A DNA stretch of 64,000 nt from Brachybacterium timonense. Lineage in GTDB: Bacteria > Actinomycetota > Actinomycetes > Actinomycetales > Dermabacteraceae. The stretch covers positions 2,588,036 through 2,652,035 of the forward strand of contig NZ_LT984895.1 in assembly GCF_900258505.1 (NCBI RefSeq), read 5' to 3'. The notes beneath the pieces were generated by a model. It was not told where the DNA came from. It saw only the letters and a program-made list of their open reading frames with translations, and did not search any database. Made by a program: the position numbers and the translations under genes. This document shows, piece by piece, positions 53,078 to 60,004 of the stretch. Every line of letters begins with the position of its first letter. Positions within the stretch are counted from its first letter, which is position 1.

Positions 53078-53101
53078 ACGAGACCTCTACGTTGGTCTCG
53101 T
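53078..53101. promoter_or_regulatory. Perfect 8-bp inverted repeat at the promoter of the small antitoxin gene
   Basis: ACGAGACC (53078-53085) and GGTCTCGT (53094-53101) are separated by 8 nt containing most of the candidate -10 TACGTT (53088-53093); TTGTGT at 53064-53069 is a possible -35. The arrangement fits an operator overlapping the promoter, possibly autoregulatory. Confidence 0.5.
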
Positions 53102-53144
53102 ACCGCCTCGACCGGGGCGGAGCCGACGACGAAAGGAGATCCTC

Positions 53145-53342
53145 ATGGGTTTCGATGACGCACTGAACAAGGCCAAGGACGCTGCCGGCCAGCACTCGGA
53201 CCAGGTCAACCAGGGCATCGACCGTGCCGCTGATGAGGCCAAGAACCGCGTGCCGGATCAGCACGACGGCAAGGTCGACCAGGCTGCTGACGCTGCTCGC
53301 GACCAGCTCGGCCTGAACAAGGACGACAAGGCCGGCAACTGA
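53145..53342 (+). CDS. MT0933-like small antitoxin/stress protein
   Basis: A 65-residue, highly charged, helical protein: MGFDDALNKAKDAAGQHSDQ, then repeating acidic and basic heptads, ending in LGLNKDDKAGN. It matches the MT0933-like antitoxin family (PF14013, Rv0909 type). In mycobacteria this gene is paired with a toxin gene, but here no partner follows: a strong hairpin lies 19 bp downstream and the next gene is on the other strand. AAAGGAG is 6 nt before the ATG. A stress-linked role for solitary copies is only a guess. Confidence 0.75.
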   Translation: MGFDDALNKAKDAAGQHSDQVNQGIDRAADEAKNRVPDQHDGKVDQAADAARDQLGLNKDDKAGN

Positions 53343-53360
53343 CGTCCACCCCGACTCGCA

Positions 53361-53396
53361 CGACGCCCCCGACACGCATGTGTCGGGGGCGTCGTT
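53361..53396. terminator. Terminator hairpin, 16-bp perfect stem
   Basis: 53361-53376 pairs fully with 53381-53396 around a GCAT loop. It closes the small antitoxin gene and lies beyond the end of the convergent CopC-like gene. Confidence 0.85.
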
Positions 53397-53504
53397 GATG
53401 CTGCTGGGTTAACGCTCCCAGGGCTGACGTGGTCAGTCGCGCTGATCCTCTGCGAGCGATCCTCGCACGTGTGAACGTCGGCGCATCCGGGCACTCCGGG
53501 CAGT

Positions 53505-54191
53505 TCAGCGCCGACGGGTCACGAACCACGCACCGCCCGCGGCGAGCACGGCCACGACAGCCACACCGCCGAGCAGAAGCGGCAGCGTGGATCCCTTCTC
53601 GGCGTCGTCGTTCGCCTGTTCCTGTGCAGCGGGCTCAGACGGTTCAGCGCAGCCACCGTCGGCGCCACCATCTGAGGATTCCGCTTCATCGGGCCCGCAC
53701 TGCAGCTCGGGGTGATCGCTGCCGTTGTCGGAGGCATCCTGACCATCCGGCGCTGCGTCTGCCGGCCCGTCGACCCCGCCGTCGGATGCTGCGGCAGCAT
53801 CTGTTCCCGTGACGGTCACGGTGAAGGTTCCCTCGATCGGGTGGCCGTCAGAGCTGACCACGCGCCACTGCACGGTGTACTCGCCGGCTGCGAGCGGTTC
53901 GGTGAGTTCGGCGGTGGCCACGGGCCCGTCGATGCTCGGGGTGATCTCTTGCGCGCTGTCACCGTTCGCATCGGTGATGCGCACGACGGGCGTGACGTCA
54001 AGGATGTCTGCGGAGTAGGTCAGAGTGATGGCGTCCGGGGAGCTGTCCAGCTGCGCCCCGTCGGCCGGATCGGAGCTGATCAGTGTGTCGTGGGCGTGCG
54101 CTGCGGGCAGCGATGCCAGCACGAGCACAGCAGCGGCGAGGGCGGCGAGCACGGGAAGCAGAGCAGCCCGGTAGCGGGTGAATGTGGGCAT
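53505..54191 (-). CDS. CopC-domain copper-binding protein, cell-surface anchored
   Basis: A 228-residue exported protein. A signal peptide ends in AHA, leaving His as the first mature residue (HDTLISSDPADGAQLDSSP), the classic CopC copper ligand; SSDGHPIEGTFTVTV supplies the partner Asp and His. The CopC domain ends near residue 130. An acidic linker with two Cys follows, then a transmembrane helix (LPLLLGGVAVVAVLAAGG) and TRRR. It probably binds Cu(II) at the cell surface. No CopD domain or other copper gene is adjacent. TACCCT lies 6 nt before the ATG at 54191, which decides this start. Confidence 0.85.
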   Translation of the reverse strand: MPTFTRYRAALLPVLAALAAAVLVLASLPAAHAHDTLISSDPADGAQLDSSPDAITLTYSADILDVTPVVRITDANGDSAQEITPSIDGPVATAELTEPLAAGEYTVQWRVVSSDGHPIEGTFTVTVTGTDAAAASDGGVDGPADAAPDGQDASDNGSDHPELQCGPDEAESSDGGADGGCAEPSEPAAQEQANDDAEKGSTLPLLLGGVAVVAVLAAGGAWFVTRRR

Positions 54192-54197
54192 GGAGTC

Positions 54198-54203
54198 AGG
54201 GTA
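54198..54203 (-). promoter_or_regulatory. Leaderless -10 element of the CopC-like gene (TACCCT)
   Basis: TACCCT on the minus strand ends 6 nt before the ATG at 54191 and lies in the 20-bp gap after the MobA-nitrilase stop. Confidence 0.5.
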
Positions 54204-54211
54204 GGCCACGC

Positions 54212-55657
54212 TCAGAGTGCCCGTTGGTGCTCGAGCACCGGCAGGGCTCGTCGCACAGTGCGCACCAGGTCGAGGTCGAGATCGTGGATGAGCAGCCCTG
54301 GTGCACGGCCGAGCTCAGCGAGCACGCGGCCATCCGGGGCGATGACGGCGCTGCGGCCCACGCCGCGTGGGCCGTTGCCCGCGTGATCCGGTGGAGGAGC
54401 CTGGTCGGCGGCGAGCACGAATACGGTGGCATCCAGGGCGCGGGCCCGCAGCAGCAGGCGCAGTTGTTCCTCTTTGCCGGGGCCGTCGCCCCAGGCCAGG
54501 GGCAGCACGATCACGTCGGCACCCCGCTGGGCGAGGCGGATGATCTGGTCGGGGAAGCGTACGTCGTAGCAGGTGGCGATCCCGAGGCGCACACTGTCGA
54601 CGTCCACATGCACGAGCTGGTCGCCGGGTGCGACGGTGTCGGATTCGCGGGATCCGAAGGCATCGAACAGGTGGATCTTGCGGTAATCCGCGGTTGCTTT
54701 TCCGCGCACGTGCACGGTGTTGTGCACGCGGCCATCGACGGCAGGGGTGAAGGATCCTGCGACGATCGTCAGATCGTGACGCTCGGCGAGTTCTTCCAGC
54801 AGTGTGATGAACGGACTGCTGTGGTCACGGGCGACTGCGCGCAGGGTGGTGCCGAAGGGGGTGAGGGTCGCTTCGGGCAGGACGAGCAGGCGGGCCCCGG
54901 CCGCAGCAGCCTGCTGTGCGGCGTGCTCAACCTCGGCCCGTGCTGCCGCGGTGTCCTCCGGCACGATGATCTGGGCGAGCGCGACGCGCAGCGTTGTGCG
55001 GGCCCGGGCGGCGGCGAGGTCGGCCGGGGTGTCAATGTCGAGGGACTCGCCGGGGCCCGCATCGTGCAGCACCGGCTCCGGCGCACACGAATAGAGCCGA
55101 TACAGCCCCACGCCAGCCACTCCCCCGTGGCTGTCGCGCACGGCATCGAGACCGTCTCGTAGGAGGCTGAGCGGCCACGCGGCGGCGAGATACTGCGTGC
55201 GGCCGCCCTCATCGCGCAGTGCATGGATGCAGCCATCCTCAGCGCTGCGTTCCTGCAGGGTGCGCAGCGTTGCCGCGTCCAGGAACGGCATGTCACCGCC
55301 GAGCAGCAGCACGGTCGTCGTGGGCGGATGCGCCGGGAGGTCCTGCACGGCGCGTTCGACGGCGGCGAGCGGTCCACCGCCGGGGGGATCCTCCCGCACG
55401 AAACGCACTCCTCCATGCGTCGGCGTGGGGTCGTTCTCAGCGTCGGGGCCGACGACGATCCTCTCTCCGGCTGGCGCGGCGTCGAGCACGCGCTGCAGCA
55501 CAGTGTCGGCACCGACGTGCAGGCGGGTCTTGTCGATCCCGCCCAGTCGCTCGGCCCGCCCACCGGCGAGGATCACAGAGACGACGGGGGCTGGCGCCTC
55601 ACCTGTGGAATGTGCGTCGTCCCTGCTGCTGTGGTGCTGTGCGCTGTGATCGGCCAT
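54212..55657 (-). CDS. Fusion of a MobA-like nucleotidyltransferase and a nitrilase-family amidohydrolase
   Basis: A 481-residue two-domain protein. Residues 25-220 are a MobA-like NTP transferase: VILAGGRAERLGGIDKTRL, LLGGDMPFLDAATL and ESLDIDTPADLAAAR. Residues 222-475 are a carbon-nitrogen hydrolase with the full triad: Glu262 in VLPEATLTPF, Lys327 in YRKIHLFDAF and Cys363 in IATCYDVRFPD. MobA attaches GMP to molybdopterin; nitrilase-family enzymes hydrolyse amides or nitriles, some repairing damaged metabolites. There is no linker, so a deliberate fusion is likely. AAGGA lies about 8 nt before the ATG. No other molybdenum-cofactor gene is nearby. Confidence 0.85.
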   Translation of the reverse strand: MADHSAQHHSSRDDAHSTGEAPAPVVSVILAGGRAERLGGIDKTRLHVGADTVLQRVLDAAPAGERIVVGPDAENDPTPTHGGVRFVREDPPGGGPLAAVERAVQDLPAHPPTTTVLLLGGDMPFLDAATLRTLQERSAEDGCIHALRDEGGRTQYLAAAWPLSLLRDGLDAVRDSHGGVAGVGLYRLYSCAPEPVLHDAGPGESLDIDTPADLAAARARTTLRVALAQIIVPEDTAAARAEVEHAAQQAAAAGARLLVLPEATLTPFGTTLRAVARDHSSPFITLLEELAERHDLTIVAGSFTPAVDGRVHNTVHVRGKATADYRKIHLFDAFGSRESDTVAPGDQLVHVDVDSVRLGIATCYDVRFPDQIIRLAQRGADVIVLPLAWGDGPGKEEQLRLLLRARALDATVFVLAADQAPPPDHAGNGPRGVGRSAVIAPDGRVLAELGRAPGLLIHDLDLDLVRTVRRALPVLEHQRAL

Positions 55658-55734
55658 GGGCTGATCCTTCCATGGTGCCGTAGGATGGCGCGGTGCTCGA
55701 CGCGGCCAGCTCACCGGCCCCGTCGCCGCCACCA

Positions 55735-55810
55735 GCCTTCGTAGCTCAGGGGATAGAGCACCGCTCTCCTAAAGCGGGTGTCGCAGGTTCGAATCCTGCC
55801 GGGGGCACCA
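55735..55810 (+). tRNA. tRNA-Arg, anticodon CCU
   Basis: A 76-nt cloverleaf: acceptor arms 55735-55741 and 55800-55806 (with two G-U pairs), D-arm GCTC/GAGC, anticodon stem CCGCT/AGCGG with loop CTCCTAA giving anticodon CCT, T-arm GCAGG/CCTGC with TTCGAAT, and an encoded CCA. It reads AGG, a rare codon in high-GC genomes. Fragments of an integrase follow within 70 bp, so its 3' end is a likely integration site. Confidence 0.95.
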
Positions 55811-55877
55811 GTGACGATGCAGGTCAGGACGCTTCGACGACTCCCTGAAGTCCCTTCGGAGCCTCGACACTACGCAG

Positions 55878-55985
55878 CTACTCCGCAGCGCTCCTGACAC
55901 GCCCCTCCGCCAACCGGTCTGCAACGAGATCCAGGTCCTTGTCGAACAAGTCCGAGTAGACGTCCAGCGTCGTGCTGGGCTCGTC
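55878..55985 (-). pseudogene. C-terminal remnant of a tyrosine recombinase (integrase)
   Basis: Read on the minus strand, the last 33 codons before TAG encode PSTTLDVYSDLFDKDLDLVA plus DRLAEGRVRSAAE. This is the terminal region of phage-type integrases, including the catalytic tyrosine in TLDVYSDLF. Upstream sequence switches to unrelated DNA and lacks the Arg-His catalytic box, so only the tail survives. Its position 68 bp from the tRNA 3' end is that of an integrase at an attachment site. Confidence 0.7.
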
Positions 55986-56022
55986 GGCGGCGTCGGCGGT
56001 AGGTCTTCTCGGTCCAGGTGAT

Positions 56023-56250
56023 GATGGCGCCCCTGATCCGGCCGGAAACTACATCCTTGATGACGCACAGGTAGAGCCTGCCCTCGCCAGTCGGGTGCTC
56101 CGTGATATCGGTCAGCCAGATTTCGTGACATCGTCAACGGTGAAGGCGCGGTGCACGCGATCGTCATGGACCGCCGGTCCTGGACGCTTTGCGTGCGTGC
56201 CGCGTTCTTCCCGCAAGCGGAGAACCGCTGGTTGTCGCGGCAGCCCCTGT
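56023..56250 (-). pseudogene. Fragment of an IS3-family transposase (OrfB)
   Basis: Two adjoining minus-strand frames encode parts of an IS3-type integrase core: KRPGPAVHDDRVHRAFTVDD followed, after a frame change near 56113, by LTDITEHPTGEGRLYLCVIK and DVVSGRI. The LTDITEHPTGEG part holds the first catalytic Asp of the DDE motif. The rest of the transposase, both insertion-sequence ends and the frame are lost. Confidence 0.65.
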
Positions 56251-56344
56251 GGCTCCCTAGAACTAGGCTGAAGAGCGAGTCCCACGCTGTCAGAGACAGT
56301 AGGTCGCAGTCGACACGTTCCACTCACCTTCGAGGAGTTACTCC

Positions 56345-59086
56345 GTGCCTAAGCCCCTGGTCCTGTCCGACATCCGCGACCGCGCGGGAGCGTTCGTTGC
56401 CGACTGGCGCGATGCCGATGGCTACGAGCGCGGTGAGGCGCAGGAGTTCGTACGCGGACTCCTCGCGGTCTTCGGGATCAGTGGTCGCACCGCAGCGGTC
56501 TACGAGAAGCGTGCGCAGCGTGCTTCCACCGGCCACCGGGGGTACATCGATGCTCTGATCTCCGGCACCGCTCTTGTTGAGATGAAGTCTGCGGGGGAAG
56601 ACCTCATCGCAGCGGAGGCGCAGGCTATCGACTACATCGAATCCCTCACGGAGCACGAGAGTCCCGACTTCGTGATCACCAGCGATTTCAAGCGTTTCCG
56701 GGTGCTCGACCTCAACGCAGAGCCAGGGCAGGACGGGGTTAACGAGTTTTCCCTGCTGGACCTTCCAGCGCACGTCGAAGACCTCATGTTCCTCGCGGGG
56801 TACAGGCAGGCCAAGTTCGGCTCCACTGAGCAAGAACAGGCATCGATCCACGCCGCACAGCTCATGGCAAAGCTCTGGGAGCACCTGGACAGCACGGGCT
56901 ACGACGACCACCAGGCGTCCGTGTTCCTCATCCGCACCCTGTTCTGTCTCTACGCCGACGACGCAGGTCTCTGGGAGCGCGACCTGTTCTCCCGCTACAT
57001 CGAGGAGCGTACGAGCGAGGACGGCTCAGACCTCGGTGCTCAGCTCTCGACGCTTTACCAGGCCCTCAACAAGCCCGAGGACAAGCGCTACGGTCGTAAC
57101 GACGACCTCATCCAGGCCTTCCCCTATGTCAACGGTTCCGTGTTCGGAGAGGCCGTCGAGATCCCCTACTTTGACCGAGCCTCACGCGATCTGCTGCTCC
57201 AGGCCGCGTACTTCAACTGGTCCTCGATCTCCCCGGCCATCTTCGGTTCGCTCTTCCAGGCCGTGAAGGATAAGAAGGCCCGTCGAGCCCTGGGCGAGCA
57301 CTACACGACCGAGACCAACATCCTGAAGCTCATTCGCCCCCTGTTCCTCGACGAACTGGAGGAGCGCTTCACGAAAGCACGATCCAAGAAAGCCGACCTG
57401 GAGCGCCTCCTGACGCAACTCGGGGGCCTCCAGTTCCTCGACCCCGCCTGTGGCTGCGGCAACTTCTTGATCATCGCCTACAGGGAGCTCAGGGCACTGG
57501 AGCTGCGCATCCACGAACGGCTCCAGGAGCTCGATCCCGCGCGCGCCCAGCTCTCCCTCGACGCGGAGTCCCGCGTCCACGTGAAGCTCTCGCAGTTCCA
57601 CGGGATCGAGATCGAGGAGTGGCCCGCCACGATCGCACGCACCGCCATGTTCCTCGTCGAGCACCAGGCCAACCAGGCCGTGAACCTCACGCTCGGCCAC
57701 TCCGTGCCGATGCTCCCTCTCCAGGACTCTGCACGCATCACAGTCGGAAATGCTCTGCGCACTGACTGGAGCGACGTCCTGCCCGCGAGCGCCGACGTCG
57801 TCGTGATGGGAAACCCGCCCTTCCTCGGCCACGCCACACGCACGCCGGAACAGGCCCAGGAACTCCGAGACGTCTGGCAGCGAAAGGACATCGGTCGCCT
57901 GGACTACGTCACCGGCTGGTACCGAAAGGCGCTCGACTTCTTCGGGGACGCCGCCGGGCGGTTCGCATTCGTCTCCACCAACTCGATCACCCAGGGTGAG
58001 CCAGTCCCCGCGCTCTTCGGACCGATCTTCGATGCAGGCTGGCGCATCCGGTTCGCACACCGCACCTTCGCATGGTCGAGCGAGGCACCAGGCGCAGCAT
58101 CCGTGTACTGCACGATCATCGGCTTCGACAAAGAGAAGAAGCCAGCTCCCCGACTGTTCGCCTACGCCCGACCGAAGACAACACCCTCGGAGGTAGCTAC
58201 CACCTCGATCAACGGGTACCTCGTCGATGGACCCAACGTGCTGGTCGAGCAACGCCGCGAGGTACTCGGTGATGGCCTTTGCCCGGCGGTCTTCGGGAAC
58301 ATGGCCCGTGATGGTGGGCACCTGATAGTAGAAGCCGACCAGTACGCAGAGGTCGCCGCCGATACCGTTGCATCGAAGTATCTCCGCCCGTTTGTCCAAG
58401 CTCGTGAGCTGATCCACAACACGCCCCGATGGTGTCTCTGGCTCGTCGACCTAGACCCTGCCGATATCGCTCGCTCCACGATCCTTAGAAGCCGCCTAGA
58501 GGCCGTTCGCGCTTTCCGTGAAGAGTCACGAGCCTCTTCAACCCAAGGCATGGCAACAACTCCGCATCTCTTCGGCCAAAGATCACAGCCTGCCTTGCCC
58601 TACGTGTGCATACCGCGACACTTCTCGGAAGAGCGACCTTTCGCCACGGTGGCCAGTTTCGGCCCAGAGGTGATTTGCGGCGATGCCAACTTCAAGGTGG
58701 AAGACCCTGAGGGTTTCCTCTTCGCGATCCTCTCAAGCTCGATGTTCATCACCTGGCAGAGGGTTGTAGGAGGTCGCCTCAAGAGTGACCTACGGTTCTC
58801 GAACACGCTCGTCTGGAACAACTTCCCCCTTCCCGAGGTCTCTGAGAAGCTCCGGGAACAGGTGATCAGCGGCGGTCGTGAGGTGCTCAAAGCACGTGCA
58901 CTCCATCCGGAAAGGTCTCTCGCCCAGCACTATGCACCACTCGCTATGACTCCCGCCCTCTTGAAGGCCCACCGCACGCTTGACGCCGCTGTCGACAGGG
59001 CCTTCAGCGCAAGGCGGACGTGCACATCAGAGCAGGAGCGTCAGCAGATCCTGTTCGAGCGTTACGCAGAGCTGACCCAAGCATGA
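56345..59086 (+). CDS. MmeI-like (type IIL) restriction endonuclease-methyltransferase
   Basis: A 913-residue single-chain restriction-modification enzyme, close to MmeI in length and layout. The N-terminal nuclease has Asp69, then nine residues, then Glu79-Met-Lys81 (IDALISGTALVEMKSAG), the D-X9-EXK spacing of MmeI. A helical spacer follows to about 310, then an N6-adenine gamma-type methyltransferase: motif I LDPACGCGNF (365-374) and motif IV GNPPFLG (489-495). A target-recognition domain (about 600-850) and helical C-terminus complete it. Such enzymes methylate one strand of their site and cut about 20 bp away. GAGGAG is 7 nt before the GTG. It overlaps the next gene by 4 bp and lies beside a tRNA integration site. 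Confidence 0.85.
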   Translation: MPKPLVLSDIRDRAGAFVADWRDADGYERGEAQEFVRGLLAVFGISGRTAAVYEKRAQRASTGHRGYIDALISGTALVEMKSAGEDLIAAEAQAIDYIESLTEHESPDFVITSDFKRFRVLDLNAEPGQDGVNEFSLLDLPAHVEDLMFLAGYRQAKFGSTEQEQASIHAAQLMAKLWEHLDSTGYDDHQASVFLIRTLFCLYADDAGLWERDLFSRYIEERTSEDGSDLGAQLSTLYQALNKPEDKRYGRNDDLIQAFPYVNGSVFGEAVEIPYFDRASRDLLLQAAYFNWSSISPAIFGSLFQAVKDKKARRALGEHYTTETNILKLIRPLFLDELEERFTKARSKKADLERLLTQLGGLQFLDPACGCGNFLIIAYRELRALELRIHERLQELDPARAQLSLDAESRVHVKLSQFHGIEIEEWPATIARTAMFLVEHQANQAVNLTLGHSVPMLPLQDSARITVGNALRTDWSDVLPASADVVVMGNPPFLGHATRTPEQAQELRDVWQRKDIGRLDYVTGWYRKALDFFGDAAGRFAFVSTNSITQGEPVPALFGPIFDAGWRIRFAHRTFAWSSEAPGAASVYCTIIGFDKEKKPAPRLFAYARPKTTPSEVATTSINGYLVDGPNVLVEQRREVLGDGLCPAVFGNMARDGGHLIVEADQYAEVAADTVASKYLRPFVQARELIHNTPRWCLWLVDLDPADIARSTILRSRLEAVRAFREESRASSTQGMATTPHLFGQRSQPALPYVCIPRHFSEERPFATVASFGPEVICGDANFKVEDPEGFLFAILSSSMFITWQRVVGGRLKSDLRFSNTLVWNNFPLPEVSEKLREQVISGGREVLKARALHPERSLAQHYAPLAMTPALLKAHRTLDAAVDRAFSARRTCTSEQERQQILFERYAELTQA

Positions 59087-59883
59087 GTCCGAGCGCGGAG
59101 GACCCGCACGTGCGAGAAGCCGCGCTGAAGCGGCTTAGGCAGGCCGTGAAGCGCTCCGAGGCCGTCCTGAGCACTCGGCTAGCTCAGGACCCGCTCGCGC
59201 CCGAACTAGGCACGCTCTGGCACCTCACGATGCAGAAGAACACGACGACCGGGGCGACGAAAGTGGTAGCGCTACGGCGCGAAACGATTGATCGCCCGCT
59301 ACTTGAACAGGCTGCAACGTACGCTCGAGTATTTACCCTCAAGAACGAGTCGATCTATGGACCTAAGGTCGCGCGAGCAATCACCTACTTCGCCGTCACC
59401 GAACAGCAGAAGTTCTTGAGCGAACAGCTCGGACGCATGTGGGAAGAACAGCCCTTCCCACGGACCTACATGATGAAGTCGGCAGGTGGCACACCCTTAA
59501 CCCCGCCGGGCGGAATCAGCGACAGCAGCATCGGCGACCGGGTGCTGTACTCCGAGATCGTCCATGCGGACGATGCCTCCTCGACCTTGGAGCACGTGAG
59601 CGACGAAGACCGGGAGTGGGCACTCTCAAGCCTCGTTGGTGACTGGGTAGCACTCGTCGCACATCAACAGTGGCTGATCAGTTCTGTACGGCCTGACCTA
59701 TGCCCTGCTCCAACGCCATGGGCAGGCGATCACAAGACGGTCTTCCGGCGACTCGGTGGCAGAGTCGATGAAGAGCACGAACCGACAGCTCCGCCCGAGC
59801 GGTCGCTACCTGAGGACGGGACACACCACGAGAGCTCCCAGAACTATCGCAACGGCCAATCCAACCCGGACGTCTGCAACTAG
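59083..59883 (+). CDS. Unrecognised 266-residue protein coupled to the MmeI-like enzyme
   Basis: Its ATG overlaps the restriction enzyme stop (ATGA), so it is translated with it. No known domain is recognised. Residues 10-205 look globular and mostly helical, with segments LGTLWHLTMQKNTTTGATKV, YARVFTLKNESIYGPKVARA and YFAVTEQQKFLSEQLGRMWE; there is no signal or membrane segment. The last 60 residues are polar and probably disordered (ending SQNYRNGQSNPDVCN). Base composition is less GC-rich than the flanking core genes. A control or effector role in the restriction unit is inferred only from position. Confidence 0.6.
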   Translation: MSPSAEDPHVREAALKRLRQAVKRSEAVLSTRLAQDPLAPELGTLWHLTMQKNTTTGATKVVALRRETIDRPLLEQAATYARVFTLKNESIYGPKVARAITYFAVTEQQKFLSEQLGRMWEEQPFPRTYMMKSAGGTPLTPPGGISDSSIGDRVLYSEIVHADDASSTLEHVSDEDREWALSSLVGDWVALVAHQQWLISSVRPDLCPAPTPWAGDHKTVFRRLGGRVDEEHEPTAPPERSLPEDGTHHESSQNYRNGQSNPDVCN

Positions 59884-59991
59884 GAGATCGGCTCATGGAA
59901 ACACTGTCGGTACTCGCCTTCGCCATCTCCATCGTTCCTGTTCCCAGGCCAGACCTCAACACCACGGAGTTCGCTCCCGCCACCCTCGCGG

Positions 59992-59997
59992 TAGCGT
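59992..59997 (+). promoter_or_regulatory. Leaderless -10 element of the S9 peptidase gene (TAGCGT)
   Basis: TAGCGT ends 7 nt before the GTG at 60005, which decides that start over the longer open frame. Confidence 0.5.
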
Positions 59998-60004
59998 GGA
60001 ACAG

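Noticed and set aside
56345..59883. Reading the methyltransferase as a DISARM DrmMI component
   Set aside because: The N-terminal D-X9-EXK nuclease motif fits MmeI-type enzymes and no drmA, drmB or drmC gene is nearby.
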